Below, one piece after another: positions 1-7,943 of a stretch of 64,000 nucleotides of DNA. This DNA comes from UBA721 sp002705165 (GTDB taxonomy: Bacteria > Planctomycetota > Planctomycetia > Pirellulales > Pirellulaceae): the NCBI GenBank assembly GCA_045565995.1, contig JBJLEF010000008.1, positions 248,001-312,000 on the forward strand, written 5' to 3'. Made by a program: the position numbers and the translations under genes. The notes below the pieces were generated by a model. It searched no databases. It was not told the origin of the DNA and worked only from the letters and a program-made list of their open reading frames with translations. Numbering within the stretch: the stretch's first letter is position 1; every line of letters starts with the position of its first letter.

Positions 1-1285
1 AACTAATCGCCCGATCTGCTCGAATGAGAGCTACACCACCACCAGCAACAATACCTTCTTCTAAAGCTGCCTGCGTTGCCGCTTTTGCATCCTCCAATAA
101 CGCCTTACGTTCCTTCATTTCAGTTTCCGTTGTAGCGCCACAGTTAATCTGGGCAACACCACCGGCGAGCTTCGCTAATCGTTCCTGCAACTTTTCACGA
201 TCGTACTCGCTATCAGTAACTTCGATTTCATTACGAATCTGATCAGCACGACCTTCAATGTCTTGTTTACTTCCGGCTCCACCAACCATCACAGTACTTT
301 CAGAAGTAATGCGGAGTTTTTTGATAGACCCCAAGTCAGACAACTTGACGCTTTCCAGTTCAATTCCAAGATCTTTGAAGATTGGAGTAGCCCCGGTCAG
401 AACTGCAATATCTCCCAAAATCGCTTTGCGACGGTCCCCGTAACCGGGAGCTTTGACAGCACAAACATTGAGGATACCTCGCATCTTATTCACTACCAAA
501 GTAGCCAATGCTTCTCCTTCAATGTCTTCGGCGACAATCAATAATGGCTTCTTAGCCTGACTGACTGCCTCCAGCAATGGAATCAGCTTCTTGTTGGAAG
601 TAATTTTCTCTTCGAACAAGAGGATGAGACAGTTTTCTAACTCAACGGTTACTTCGCTTTCGTTGGTTACGAAGTGTGGAGAGAGAAATCCACGATCAAA
701 TTGCATCCCCTCCACAACTTCGACAGTTGTTTCGCTTCCGCGTCCCTCTTCCACCGTTATAACGCCGTCTTTACCAACCTTAATAAAGGCATCTGCAAGG
801 ACGTTACCGATGGTACTGTCATTGTTTCCAGCGATTGTTGCAACCTGCTGAATTTCTTTCTTATTTTTCGAGTCGATTGCAATTGCTTGCTTGGCGATCT
901 TGTTGCAAACAGCGTCGACAGCTTTACCGATCCCCCGGCCAAGTGCCATTGGGTCTGCACCAGCTGCAATCATTTTCAAACCTTCACGAAAAATTGCTTC
1001 AGACAGTATCGTCGCAGTCGTTGTACCATCACCAGCAACTTCATTCGTCTTGCTAGCAGCTTCCTTCACCAACTGAGCCCCAAGGTTCTCGAAGACGTTA
1101 TCTAATTCAATGTCTTCGGCAACGGTGACACCATCTTTGGTGACTTTCGGTGATCCCCATCCTTTGTCCAAGACAGCATTTCGACCACGAGGTCCAAGTG
1201 TACTTCGAACAGCACGGGCCAGTTTGGCAACTCCAGACAACAATGACTGCCGAGCCTTGTCGTCAAATACCATTTGTTTTGCCAC
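1..1285 (-). CDS. groL: Chaperonin GroEL, first copy (3' end outside window)
   Basis: 60-kDa chaperonin subunit that folds proteins in an ATP-driven cytoplasmic double ring. About 428 N-terminal residues are visible, covering the equatorial, intermediate and most of the apical regions. The N-terminus reads VAKQMVFDDKARQ and is followed by the STLGPRGRNAVLDK and DGTTTATILSEAI nucleotide-binding segments and the KAPGYGDRRKA segment. I chose the GTG at 1285 because AAGGAG lies eight to nine bases upstream and the family start (M-A-K) aligns there. No groES lies directly upstream, unlike the second copy at 26668-28284, from which this copy differs at many positions. The gene is preceded by a 486-bp region with a sigma-54-type promoter and inverted repeats, so it is probably separately inducible. 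The C-terminal tail cannot be seen. Confidence 0.97.
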   Translation of the reverse strand, partial: MAKQMVFDDKARQSLLSGVAKLARAVRSTLGPRGRNAVLDKGWGSPKVTKDGVTVAEDIELDNVFENLGAQLVKEAASKTNEVAGDGTTTATILSEAIFREGLKMIAAGADPMALGRGIGKAVDAVCNKIAKQAIAIDSKNKKEIQQVATIAGNNDSTIGNVLADAFIKVGKDGVITVEEGRGSETTVEVVEGMQFDRGFLSPHFVTNESEVTVELENCLILLFEEKITSNKKLIPLLEAVSQAKKPLLIVAEDIEGEALATLVVNKMRGILNVCAVKAPGYGDRRKAILGDIAVLTGATPIFKDLGIELESVKLSDLGSIKKLRITSESTVMVGGAGSKQDIEGRADQIRNEIEVTDSEYDREKLQERLAKLAGGVAQINCGATTETEMKERKALLEDAKAATQAALEEGIVAGGGVALIRADRAIS

Positions 1286-1430
1286 GTCCGGATTCTCCTT
1301 CAAAGAGTGTTCCAAAAGCGTTTAATTCATATCAACGGAAATGACATTCCATTTCCAATTATCTTTATCTGTCTGTTAATTGACGTTCCCAACAAGGGAC
1401 AGCAAATTAACCATCGATACAGTGGACAAC

Positions 1431-1445
1431 GCAACATGCGTGCCA
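1431..1445 (-). promoter_or_regulatory. Sigma-54 (-24/-12) promoter of groEL copy 1
   Basis: Read on the minus strand the site is TTGGCACGCATGTTGCG: TGGCACG, four bases, TTGC. It carries the invariant GG and GC dinucleotides at canonical spacing. Transcription would start near 1419, giving a leader of about 135 nt before the GTG at 1285. The same arrangement is found upstream of groES at 28806-28820, including the shared TTTGGCACGC. The match to the RpoN consensus is seen directly; use in vivo is inferred. Confidence 0.82.
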
Positions 1446-1603
1446 AAGTATCCAAAATATTCCAGAAACGGCTCGGAGACAAGCACACAGGTACCTATTA
1501 TTTGCCGCTTTTCCCTTTACTTTGGCTCTCTTAAAACAACAAAAAAGGACTTCCAATCTCGGCAATCCTCTTTTGACACGGAGAAAACAAGAAAAAACAT
1601 GCA

Positions 1604-1618
1604 GTGCCAAATTGGCAG
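1604..1618. promoter_or_regulatory. Inverted repeat, candidate enhancer-binding site (groEL copy 1, proximal)
   Basis: GTGCCAAATTGGCAG; its core TGCCAAATTGGCA is a perfect 13-bp palindrome. It fits the form CTGnCA-N3-TGnCAS seen in three further places near the two groE promoters. The centre (1611) is about 170 bp upstream of the -24/-12 element, a normal distance for the upstream activator sites used by NtrC-family proteins. The binding protein is unknown. Confidence 0.6.
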
Positions 1619-1643
1619 GACTGCAAAAACAGGGTTTCTTGAC

Positions 1644-1658
1644 GTGTCAGTTTGACAG
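1644..1658. promoter_or_regulatory. Inverted repeat, candidate enhancer-binding site (groEL copy 1, distal)
   Basis: GTGTCAGTTTGACAG, the second copy of the CTGnCA-N3-TGnCAS form. Its centre is at 1651, exactly 40 bp (about four helical turns) from the centre of the proximal copy at 1611. The pair at 28952-29006 has the same 40-bp spacing. Confidence 0.6.
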
Positions 1659-1771
1659 AAATCCAGCGCGCCGCCTCTACAGAATGAGCGTGTGACGGGC
1701 TTAGCTACAATTGCCGGCACGAACTTCGACGCAAACAAGTCTCGAAATATGAGGCCTTGAACGATTCAGAG

Positions 1772-2839
1772 CTAGTCAATTCGCGGAGTAAAGTCATCTT
1801 CAGACGTATAACTCGCTGCAAAACCAGCCAACAGGGAAGCGGCGTGGTCAATATCTTCCAGCGAAATAGTTTCCACCGCACTGTGCATATAGCGGTTAGG
1901 AATCGTAACCAGACCGGTCGCTACGCCACTACGATTCAACTGTAATACATTGGCATCGTTCGACGCACCTCGACCTATCGCAGCCAGTTGATATGGGATC
2001 TGATCCTGAGCAGCAACATCACGCAGCTTTTGTAAAACAAGGGGATTACAGTTTGGGCCGCGATAAACAGTTGGCCCAGCCCCCAACTTAATATCCCCCT
2101 GTTGCTTTTTATCGATACTCGGACAATCCGTGGCATGGGTCACATCTACGGCAATTGCTGCTGTCGGATCAATGCCAAAGGCACTCGTCCGAGCCCCTCT
2201 CAACCCGATTTCTTCCTGGACCGTCGACACAGCAAAAACCCCACACGTAGGATAGCGTTCTTTTGCACGCTTCAATGCTTCGAGCACTACCCATACTCCG
2301 GTACGATTATCCATACAGGGAGCGTTAGCCAGACCATTTAGCATTTCCTGCATTCCGAGACTCAGTGTTACCGGGTCACCAACTTCGACTACCGCTTCCG
2401 CATCTTCTTTATTATTAGCACCAATGTCTAACCACATATCTGTCAGCTTCACCACCTGCTTGCGTTCCACGTCCGTTAGCAAGTGAATTGGCTTACGCGA
2501 AATAACCGCGTGCACCGGACCGGTCGCACTCCAAATGACCATCCGCTGACCAATCAATTGCTGAGGATCCCATCCTCCAATCGTCTGAGCATAGACAAAT
2601 CCATTGTCATCGATGTGCGATACCAACATCCCAATTTGGTCACAGTGGCCTGCAAACATCAGCTTAGTGCCAGCATCAGGATTGATTGCACATATGACAT
2701 TACCATGCACATCGGTTGTAATTTCATCCGCAAAATCGGCAGCATAGTCTCGAACGATCTGCTGCACTCGCTCCTCATACCCGGACGGGCCTGGAGTTTC
2801 CAACAGACTCACTAAGAAATCCTTTGATGCCTGATCCAT
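1772..2839 (-). CDS. M42 family metallopeptidase (glutamyl aminopeptidase / FrvX-like)
   Basis: Predicted cytoplasmic dinuclear-metal aminopeptidase of the M42 family (tetrahedral aminopeptidase type), 355 residues, normal for the family. The expected metal and catalytic residues are visible in order: His and Asp in GHCDQIG (about 65-71), Asp in CMDNRTG (about 176), Glu-Glu in VQEEIGLRGA (about 210), Asp in AVDVTH (about 233) and the C-terminal His in NRYMHSAVE (about 318). The start is supported by AAGGA eight bases upstream of the ATG. It stands alone, reading left, with 241 bp separating it from the divergent hom operon. Substrate preference (acidic versus neutral N-terminal residues) cannot be told from sequence. 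Confidence 0.93.
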   Translation of the reverse strand: MDQASKDFLVSLLETPGPSGYEERVQQIVRDYAADFADEITTDVHGNVICAINPDAGTKLMFAGHCDQIGMLVSHIDDNGFVYAQTIGGWDPQQLIGQRMVIWSATGPVHAVISRKPIHLLTDVERKQVVKLTDMWLDIGANNKEDAEAVVEVGDPVTLSLGMQEMLNGLANAPCMDNRTGVWVVLEALKRAKERYPTCGVFAVSTVQEEIGLRGARTSAFGIDPTAAIAVDVTHATDCPSIDKKQQGDIKLGAGPTVYRGPNCNPLVLQKLRDVAAQDQIPYQLAAIGRGASNDANVLQLNRSGVATGLVTIPNRYMHSAVETISLEDIDHAASLLAGFAASYTSEDDFTPRID

Positions 2840-2975
2840 ACTTTAGTTCCTTCTGTATTTTTACTCTTCCGTTGCCTCGAACCATTTCATGCATTATCAA
2901 GGACGAAATCCGATGTTTTGAGACGCTTCCGGGATCCTTGACCATTTCAAAATATCGACCTAGTATGGCCTAGAT

Positions 2976-2987
2976 ATGTCTAGACAT
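2976..2987. promoter_or_regulatory. 12-bp palindrome upstream of hom
   Basis: ATGTCTAGACAT is a perfect palindrome in the 241-bp gap between the divergent M42 peptidase and hom genes. The tetramer CTAG, usually scarce in bacterial DNA, occurs four times between about 2960 and 3045. It could be an operator for the aspartate-pathway genes; there is no further support. Confidence 0.3.
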
Positions 2988-3080
2988 CAGAATCGCCACC
3001 TATGAGTGTAACGAATCCATTCTGATAAACCTATCGGGGCCTAGGCAACACACTCAGCTAAAGTCACGAACCGAGCATTT

Positions 3081-4379
3081 ATGGAAAAAACAAAAATTGC
3101 CATCATCGGCCTGGGAACTGTCGGAACGGGCGTTGCCAACCTTCTACTCGACCACGGAGACCGTACGGCGCGACATGCCGGCCGTATTCCGTGGCTTGAA
3201 AAAGTAGTCATACAGAACATCAGCAAATCGCGCGACGTTGAAATCCCGGCCGGAGTGCTAACCGACAATCTCAACGAGGTGCTTCAAAACCCGGAGATCA
3301 CCGTCGTTGCTCAGTTGATCGGTGGTCTTGAACCGGCCCGCACCATCATGTTGCAACTACTTGAGGCCGGCAAAGACATTATCACTGCCAACAAAGCGCT
3401 ACTCGCCGTCCACGGTCCGGAGCTTTTTGACAAAGCGCGCCAACTCGGACGTTGCATTGCTTTTGAAGCATCGGTTGCGGGAGGCATCCCAATCATTACT
3501 AACATCGGGCAATGTCTGACCGCTAATCAGGTCACATCACTTCACGGAATCCTAAACGGCACCTGCAACTTCATTATCACCCAAATGCAGGAGCATAGTG
3601 CAGACTACGAAAAAGTCGTCAAAGAAGCACAACGCCTTGGATACGCGGAAACAGATCCAACCCTAGACGTAAACGGGGCTGATACCGCTCAGAAACTTTC
3701 AATCCTTAGCCAACTCGCTTTTGGTGTGCGTGGTAACTGGGAAGACATCCCGTGCAAAGGTATCGATGATCTCGACATCGCTGATATCGGTTTTGCCGAT
3801 CGTCTTGGATACCGCATCAAACTGCTGGCGATGGCCAAACTTGTAGACAACGAAGTTGAGATGAGTGTAAGCCCCACACTCATCAAGAAGGGCTCACCAC
3901 TTGCCGAAGTTCAGGATGCGTTTAATGCGATCCGAGTCCTTGGTGATGCAGTCGGCCCGGTTTTCTATCATGGACAAGGGGCGGGACAAATGCCAACGGC
4001 GTCGGCCGTCGTGGCGGACATTATCGATACTGTCGTAGGACGTAGCCAGATCACATTTAACAACCTTGAACTTTGGTCGGAAAATAATCGTCCTCGCTCA
4101 ATGGCTGATGCTGGCCAATCTATAAACCGATACTATTTGAGGATGCAGGTCATTGACCAGCCAGGGGTGATGGCTGAAATTACGGGCATCCTAGGCAACA
4201 ACGGAGTCTCCATCGCTTCCATCATTCAACACAAATCCGAAAACCAGAACACCAATGCAACGGTCCCGCTAGTCATCATGAGCCACAATACGACAGAGAC
4301 TGCAATCGCAAATTCTGTCACGCAATTCGAGCAATCGGAAAACATTGAAACGAAAGCGGTAGTCCTGAAAGTTCTATAA
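3081..4379 (+). CDS. hom: Homoserine dehydrogenase
   Basis: NAD(P)H-dependent reduction of aspartate semialdehyde to homoserine, the branch point to threonine and methionine. At 432 residues it is the monofunctional form with a C-terminal ACT domain. Visible: Rossmann motif IGLGTVGTG (residues 9-17), the conserved ANKALLA segment (about 104-110), the catalytic region around EASVAGGIP and LNGTCNFI, and an ACT domain (about 352-425, YYLRMQVIDQPGVMAEI) that in this family usually mediates threonine feedback. It heads a plus-strand run hom, aPGM-like gene, aspartate kinase, all steps of the aspartate family pathway. No strong ribosome site is seen before the ATG. Confidence 0.97.
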   Translation: MEKTKIAIIGLGTVGTGVANLLLDHGDRTARHAGRIPWLEKVVIQNISKSRDVEIPAGVLTDNLNEVLQNPEITVVAQLIGGLEPARTIMLQLLEAGKDIITANKALLAVHGPELFDKARQLGRCIAFEASVAGGIPIITNIGQCLTANQVTSLHGILNGTCNFIITQMQEHSADYEKVVKEAQRLGYAETDPTLDVNGADTAQKLSILSQLAFGVRGNWEDIPCKGIDDLDIADIGFADRLGYRIKLLAMAKLVDNEVEMSVSPTLIKKGSPLAEVQDAFNAIRVLGDAVGPVFYHGQGAGQMPTASAVVADIIDTVVGRSQITFNNLELWSENNRPRSMADAGQSINRYYLRMQVIDQPGVMAEITGILGNNGVSIASIIQHKSENQNTNATVPLVIMSHNTTETAIANSVTQFEQSENIETKAVVLKVL

Positions 4380-4410
4380 CAATACCCACTTATCAAACTC
4401 AGGTAGTCAC

Positions 4411-5610
4411 ATGAAATATGCAATCATCATTCCCGACGGCTGTCCAGACGAACCTCAGGAAAGTTTAGGCGGTAAAACGCCATTGCAAGTCGCTAATATC
4501 CCGCACATGGATGCGGTGGTTCAAAAAGGCGTCCTCGGTGCGGCGAACCATGTTCCGCCTCAGCTTCCTGCAGGATCCGCCGTGGCCAACATGTCACTAC
4601 TTGGCTTTGATCCCCAACAATATTTCTCAGGCCGTGCTCCTTTGGAAGCTGCGGCACAAGGAATCAAACTTGGTCCTCAGGACTGGGGAATCCGATGCAA
4701 TCTGGTAACCGTTCAGCAACAGATCATGACAGATTTCACGGCAGATCATATCACCGATGAAGAGGCTGCCGAACTGTTGGCCACCGTCCAACAGGAACTG
4801 GGAAGCGATATCCTGGAATTCATTCCGGGAGTTAGCTATCGAAACCTGTTGATCTACCGTGGTGAAAACTCGGAAGCACCGTTTAGTAATGATACTCGCA
4901 CTACTCCTCCGCATGACCTGACCGATGATTCTATCATCAACGATTTCCCGCGGGGCCCCGGCAGTGATCTACTTAGTTCACTTATGAGCGGCAGTGTCGA
5001 GCTATTTGAGGACCATCCGGTGAATCAACGACGAATAGCTCAGGGAAAACTTCCGGCGACCAATCTATGGTTATGGGGACTTGGGATCACTCCTAAGCTA
5101 CCAGACTTCAAAGACGTTTACGGCAAGCGGGGCAAGATGATTACCGCCGTTGACCTACTGCGAGGAATCGCCGCACTAATCAATTGGGATCGTATCGAAG
5201 TGGAAGGTGCCACAGGGTACACCGACACCAATTACGCCGGTAAAGGTCAGGCTGCGATTGACGCCCTCGATTCCACCGACATCATCTGTGTCCATGTCGA
5301 AGCAACCGACGAAGCTTCTCATGAAGGTGACGCCGAAGCAAAAATCAAAGCTCTGGAAGAAATTGACGCCCATATTGTTGGCCCCTTGATCGCCGAGTTG
5401 GAATCAAGAGGAGATTACCGTGTATTAGTTTCACCGGATCACCCAACTCCAATTCGTACTAAAACTCACAGTCACGGCATTGTGCCTTTTGCCATTGCAG
5501 GTTCAGGTATATCTGCTGACAGTCAATCCAGTTATAACGAAATTGAGGCTGAAGCCTCAGTACTTCAATACCCTAATGGGCATGAAGTCATGAAGTATTT
5601 CCTCTCCTAA
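4411..5610 (+). CDS. Cofactor-independent phosphoglycerate mutase family (aPGM), candidate homoserine kinase
   Basis: Alkaline-phosphatase-superfamily protein of the archaeal-type phosphoglycerate mutase family, 399 residues. The metal-binding Asp in IIPDGCPDE (D9), the probable nucleophile Ser62 in VANMSLLG, EATDEASHEGD (about 292-302) and the C-terminal SPDHPTPIRTKTHSHG metal site are all visible. It lies 31 bp after hom and 42 bp before aspartate kinase. A subgroup of this family has been proposed on genomic context to act as an alternative homoserine kinase, and no GHMK-type ThrB is seen here. By context I favour that role over glycolysis; sequence alone does not decide it. Confidence 0.85.
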   Translation: MKYAIIIPDGCPDEPQESLGGKTPLQVANIPHMDAVVQKGVLGAANHVPPQLPAGSAVANMSLLGFDPQQYFSGRAPLEAAAQGIKLGPQDWGIRCNLVTVQQQIMTDFTADHITDEEAAELLATVQQELGSDILEFIPGVSYRNLLIYRGENSEAPFSNDTRTTPPHDLTDDSIINDFPRGPGSDLLSSLMSGSVELFEDHPVNQRRIAQGKLPATNLWLWGLGITPKLPDFKDVYGKRGKMITAVDLLRGIAALINWDRIEVEGATGYTDTNYAGKGQAAIDALDSTDIICVHVEATDEASHEGDAEAKIKALEEIDAHIVGPLIAELESRGDYRVLVSPDHPTPIRTKTHSHGIVPFAIAGSGISADSQSSYNEIEAEASVLQYPNGHEVMKYFLS

Positions 5611-5652
5611 GTAAAATCACAAACCCACCTCTCAATCTCTGTATTAAATAAC

Positions 5653-7434
5653 ATGTCAATTATCGTTCAAAAATTCGGCGGAACGAGCGTCGCCACTACC
5701 GACAAGATCCTTTTAGCAGCGCGGAAAGCCATTCAAGCCCAGCAAGAAGGTCATCAGGTCGTCATGGTTGTCAGCGCCATGGGCAAGAACACGGATGCAT
5801 TGGTAGGCCTAGCTCATGAATTAATGCCACGCCCGCCAGCCCGAGAAATGGATATGCTGCTTGCAACAGGGGAACAGGTCAGTGTAGCCCTTACAGCAAT
5901 GGCCATCATGTCTCTCGGACACAAAGCCGTTAGCCTAACCGGAGCTCAAATCGGAATCCGAACGGATAACGTATTTGGAAAAGCCCGTATCATTTCGATT
6001 TCCACAGACCGGATGCGTAAGCTTCTCGATGATGGAAACATCGTCATCGCAGCAGGTTTCCAGGGCATCGATGAAGAATTCAACATTACTACACTTGGAC
6101 GAGGCGGCAGCGATACAACCGCCGTATCGCTTGCAGCAGTCTTAGGAGCAAGTTGTGAAATTTACACCGACGTGGATGGCGTTTACACCGCCGACCCGCG
6201 CGTCGTAAGAACCGCTCGCAAACTTTCTCATACCAGTTATGACGAAATGCTCGAAATGGCAAGTTTGGGGGCAGGCGTAATGCATAGCCGCTCTATCGAA
6301 TTCGCTAAAAAGTACAATGTGCCAGTGCATGTTCGCAGCAGTCAGGAAGATACGGAAGGAACCATCATCTCCACCGTTTCTGAAGATCCAACCCGAGGGG
6401 TCAGCGGTGCCGCCGTAACCATGGACGAAGCACGCATCACCCTCACCGGAGTTCCAGACAGACCCGGTAGCAGCAATGCTATTTTCAGCTCCATTGCCCA
6501 CGCCAATATCACCGTGGACATGATCGTACAGAATGCCGGCGTTGATGGTCTCTCCAACATTTCGTTCACTGTACCTTCAGCGGAACTTACTCCCACCCTG
6601 GAAGCCGTCCAACCGTTGGTTGAAACTCTTGGTATTCAACAACTAACCTATCGTGACAACGCTTCCAAAATCTCGGTGGTTGGTATTGGAATGGCGGAAC
6701 AGTCCGGAGTCTCAGACCGCATGTTCCGTGCGCTGGCTGAACACAGCATCAACATCCACATGATCACAACCAGCCAAATTAAAATTTCTGTCCTCGTTGA
6801 TCGCGACCAGGCCCTCGAGGCTATCAATGCGGTCCACCAAACCTTTGAGCTCGACAGTGTTTGTCCGGATGCTGTCCCGGCCGAATCACCCCAGGCTACT
6901 CCGGCGGCCGACCCGGCCGCCGCAGCCAACGAGCTTCAAGGCATGGAAGAACTCGCGATCACCGATATCTCACTCGATTCCAGCCAAGCTAGCATCTCCA
7001 TCCATGGAGTCACCGATCAGCCGGGAATTGCCGCTACGATCTTCGAGAAAGTTGCTCGAGAAAATATTATTGTCGACATGATCATCCAGAGTTATATCGA
7101 TGATTCTGACATCGCCAATCTTAGCTTCACCGTTGACCGTCATAATGCCGAACGCACTGTAGCCGTCATCCAGGGAATTCAGGACCAAGTCCCCTTCCAG
7201 AGAGTCGTGAGTAATCCGACTGTGGCCAAGCTCAGTGTTTCCGGCATTGGACTGAGGAGTCATACCGGCGTCGCGATCCGAATGTTCCAAAGCCTCGCTG
7301 AAGCAGGATTGAATATCGAAATGATTAATACAAGCGAAGTACGAGTGAATGTTGTCGTGGATGACAGTCAAGGACCAGCAGGACTTAAAGCTCTGAATAA
7401 AGCATTCGCGGACGTTATTCAGTCTGGCGGCTAG
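5653..7434 (+). CDS. lysC: Aspartate kinase with duplicated ACT regulatory region
   Basis: Phosphorylates aspartate, the first step to lysine, threonine and methionine. The kinase domain occupies about residues 1-245 (start IVQKFGGTSVA, then GRGGSDTTAV and SLGAGVMHSRSIEFA). The protein is 593 residues, much longer than the usual 400-450. The extra length is a second regulatory module: ACT-like units begin near 264 (ITLTGVPDRPGSS), 346 (ISVVGIGM), 448 (ISIHGVTDQPGIA) and 527 (LSVSGIGLRSHTG), joined by an Ala/Pro-rich linker around 410-430. Four-ACT aspartokinases are known in cyanobacteria and some other groups, where separate units sense Lys and Thr. It is the last gene of the hom run. Confidence 0.96.
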   Translation: MSIIVQKFGGTSVATTDKILLAARKAIQAQQEGHQVVMVVSAMGKNTDALVGLAHELMPRPPAREMDMLLATGEQVSVALTAMAIMSLGHKAVSLTGAQIGIRTDNVFGKARIISISTDRMRKLLDDGNIVIAAGFQGIDEEFNITTLGRGGSDTTAVSLAAVLGASCEIYTDVDGVYTADPRVVRTARKLSHTSYDEMLEMASLGAGVMHSRSIEFAKKYNVPVHVRSSQEDTEGTIISTVSEDPTRGVSGAAVTMDEARITLTGVPDRPGSSNAIFSSIAHANITVDMIVQNAGVDGLSNISFTVPSAELTPTLEAVQPLVETLGIQQLTYRDNASKISVVGIGMAEQSGVSDRMFRALAEHSINIHMITTSQIKISVLVDRDQALEAINAVHQTFELDSVCPDAVPAESPQATPAADPAAAANELQGMEELAITDISLDSSQASISIHGVTDQPGIAATIFEKVARENIIVDMIIQSYIDDSDIANLSFTVDRHNAERTVAVIQGIQDQVPFQRVVSNPTVAKLSVSGIGLRSHTGVAIRMFQSLAEAGLNIEMINTSEVRVNVVVDDSQGPAGLKALNKAFADVIQSGG

Positions 7435-7461
7435 AACGAGGCGAAACCAGCTAGATCGCGA

Positions 7462-7866
7462 TTAATTCTCCACAGCTTCGATTAGCACTTCCTCTTCGAT
7501 ATAAATCGGCAATGGTGGTTCGCAGGTTACCGCAACTGCGATAGCATCTGATGGCCGCGAATCCACCTCAATGATTTGGCCATCCACTTTGACTCGTAAA
7601 CGAGCAAAATAGGTATGCCCCTGAACTTCTGAAATCAGAACACTGTCTAGTTCTCCGCCTAAGGCGTCGACCACGCTACAGAGCAAATCATGGGTCAGCG
7701 GTCGCGGTGCCTTAAAATCCTTTACCCGCCGCTCAATACTCGATGCTTCAAATATCCCGATCAGAATTGGAAACGTGCGTTCTCCCTCCACCTCTTTGAG
7801 GTAGATAACCTGATGGTCATTGATGTCACTGATGATGATTCGCGAAAGCTTTAATTCGATTGGCAT
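7462..7866 (-). CDS. Bifunctional nuclease domain protein (BFN/DUF151)
   Basis: Small single-domain protein of the BFN (DUF151) family, whose plant members have been reported to have nuclease activity; the bacterial role is unsettled. The family core is visible: IIISDINDHQVIYLKE, FPILIGIFEASSIER, the PRPLTHDLL segment and DSRPSDAIAVAV. I chose the ATG at 7866 (134 residues) because a GGAG lies ten bases upstream and the domain starts at once. An in-frame ATG at 7890 would add eight residues. The stop is convergent with aspartate kinase, 27 bp away. valS lies upstream on the same strand. Confidence 0.88.
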   Translation of the reverse strand: MPIELKLSRIIISDINDHQVIYLKEVEGERTFPILIGIFEASSIERRVKDFKAPRPLTHDLLCSVVDALGGELDSVLISEVQGHTYFARLRVKVDGQIIEVDSRPSDAIAVAVTCEPPLPIYIEEEVLIEAVEN

Positions 7867-7943
7867 CGGCAAAGATCTCCGGAAAGGCATATACCTAAGT
7901 AGTTATGAAGTATTATACGTGCAATTCAAAATCCAAATGGAAA

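Larger units (their letters stand above)
1286..1771. other. Intergenic regulatory region upstream of groEL copy 1
   Basis: This 486-bp stretch between groEL (starting at 1285, reading left) and the M42 peptidase (ending at 1772, reading left) has no convincing gene. Short open frames on both strands lack family signatures and ribosome sites. It contains a -24/-12 promoter (1431-1445) and two inverted repeats (1604-1618, 1644-1658), entered separately. I see no CIRCE element (TTAGCACTC-N9-GAGTGCTAA). Confidence 0.8.

Noticed and set aside
1517..1738. 73-codon open frame upstream of groEL copy 1
   Set aside because: It covers the inverted repeats, has no ribosome site and no recognisable product.
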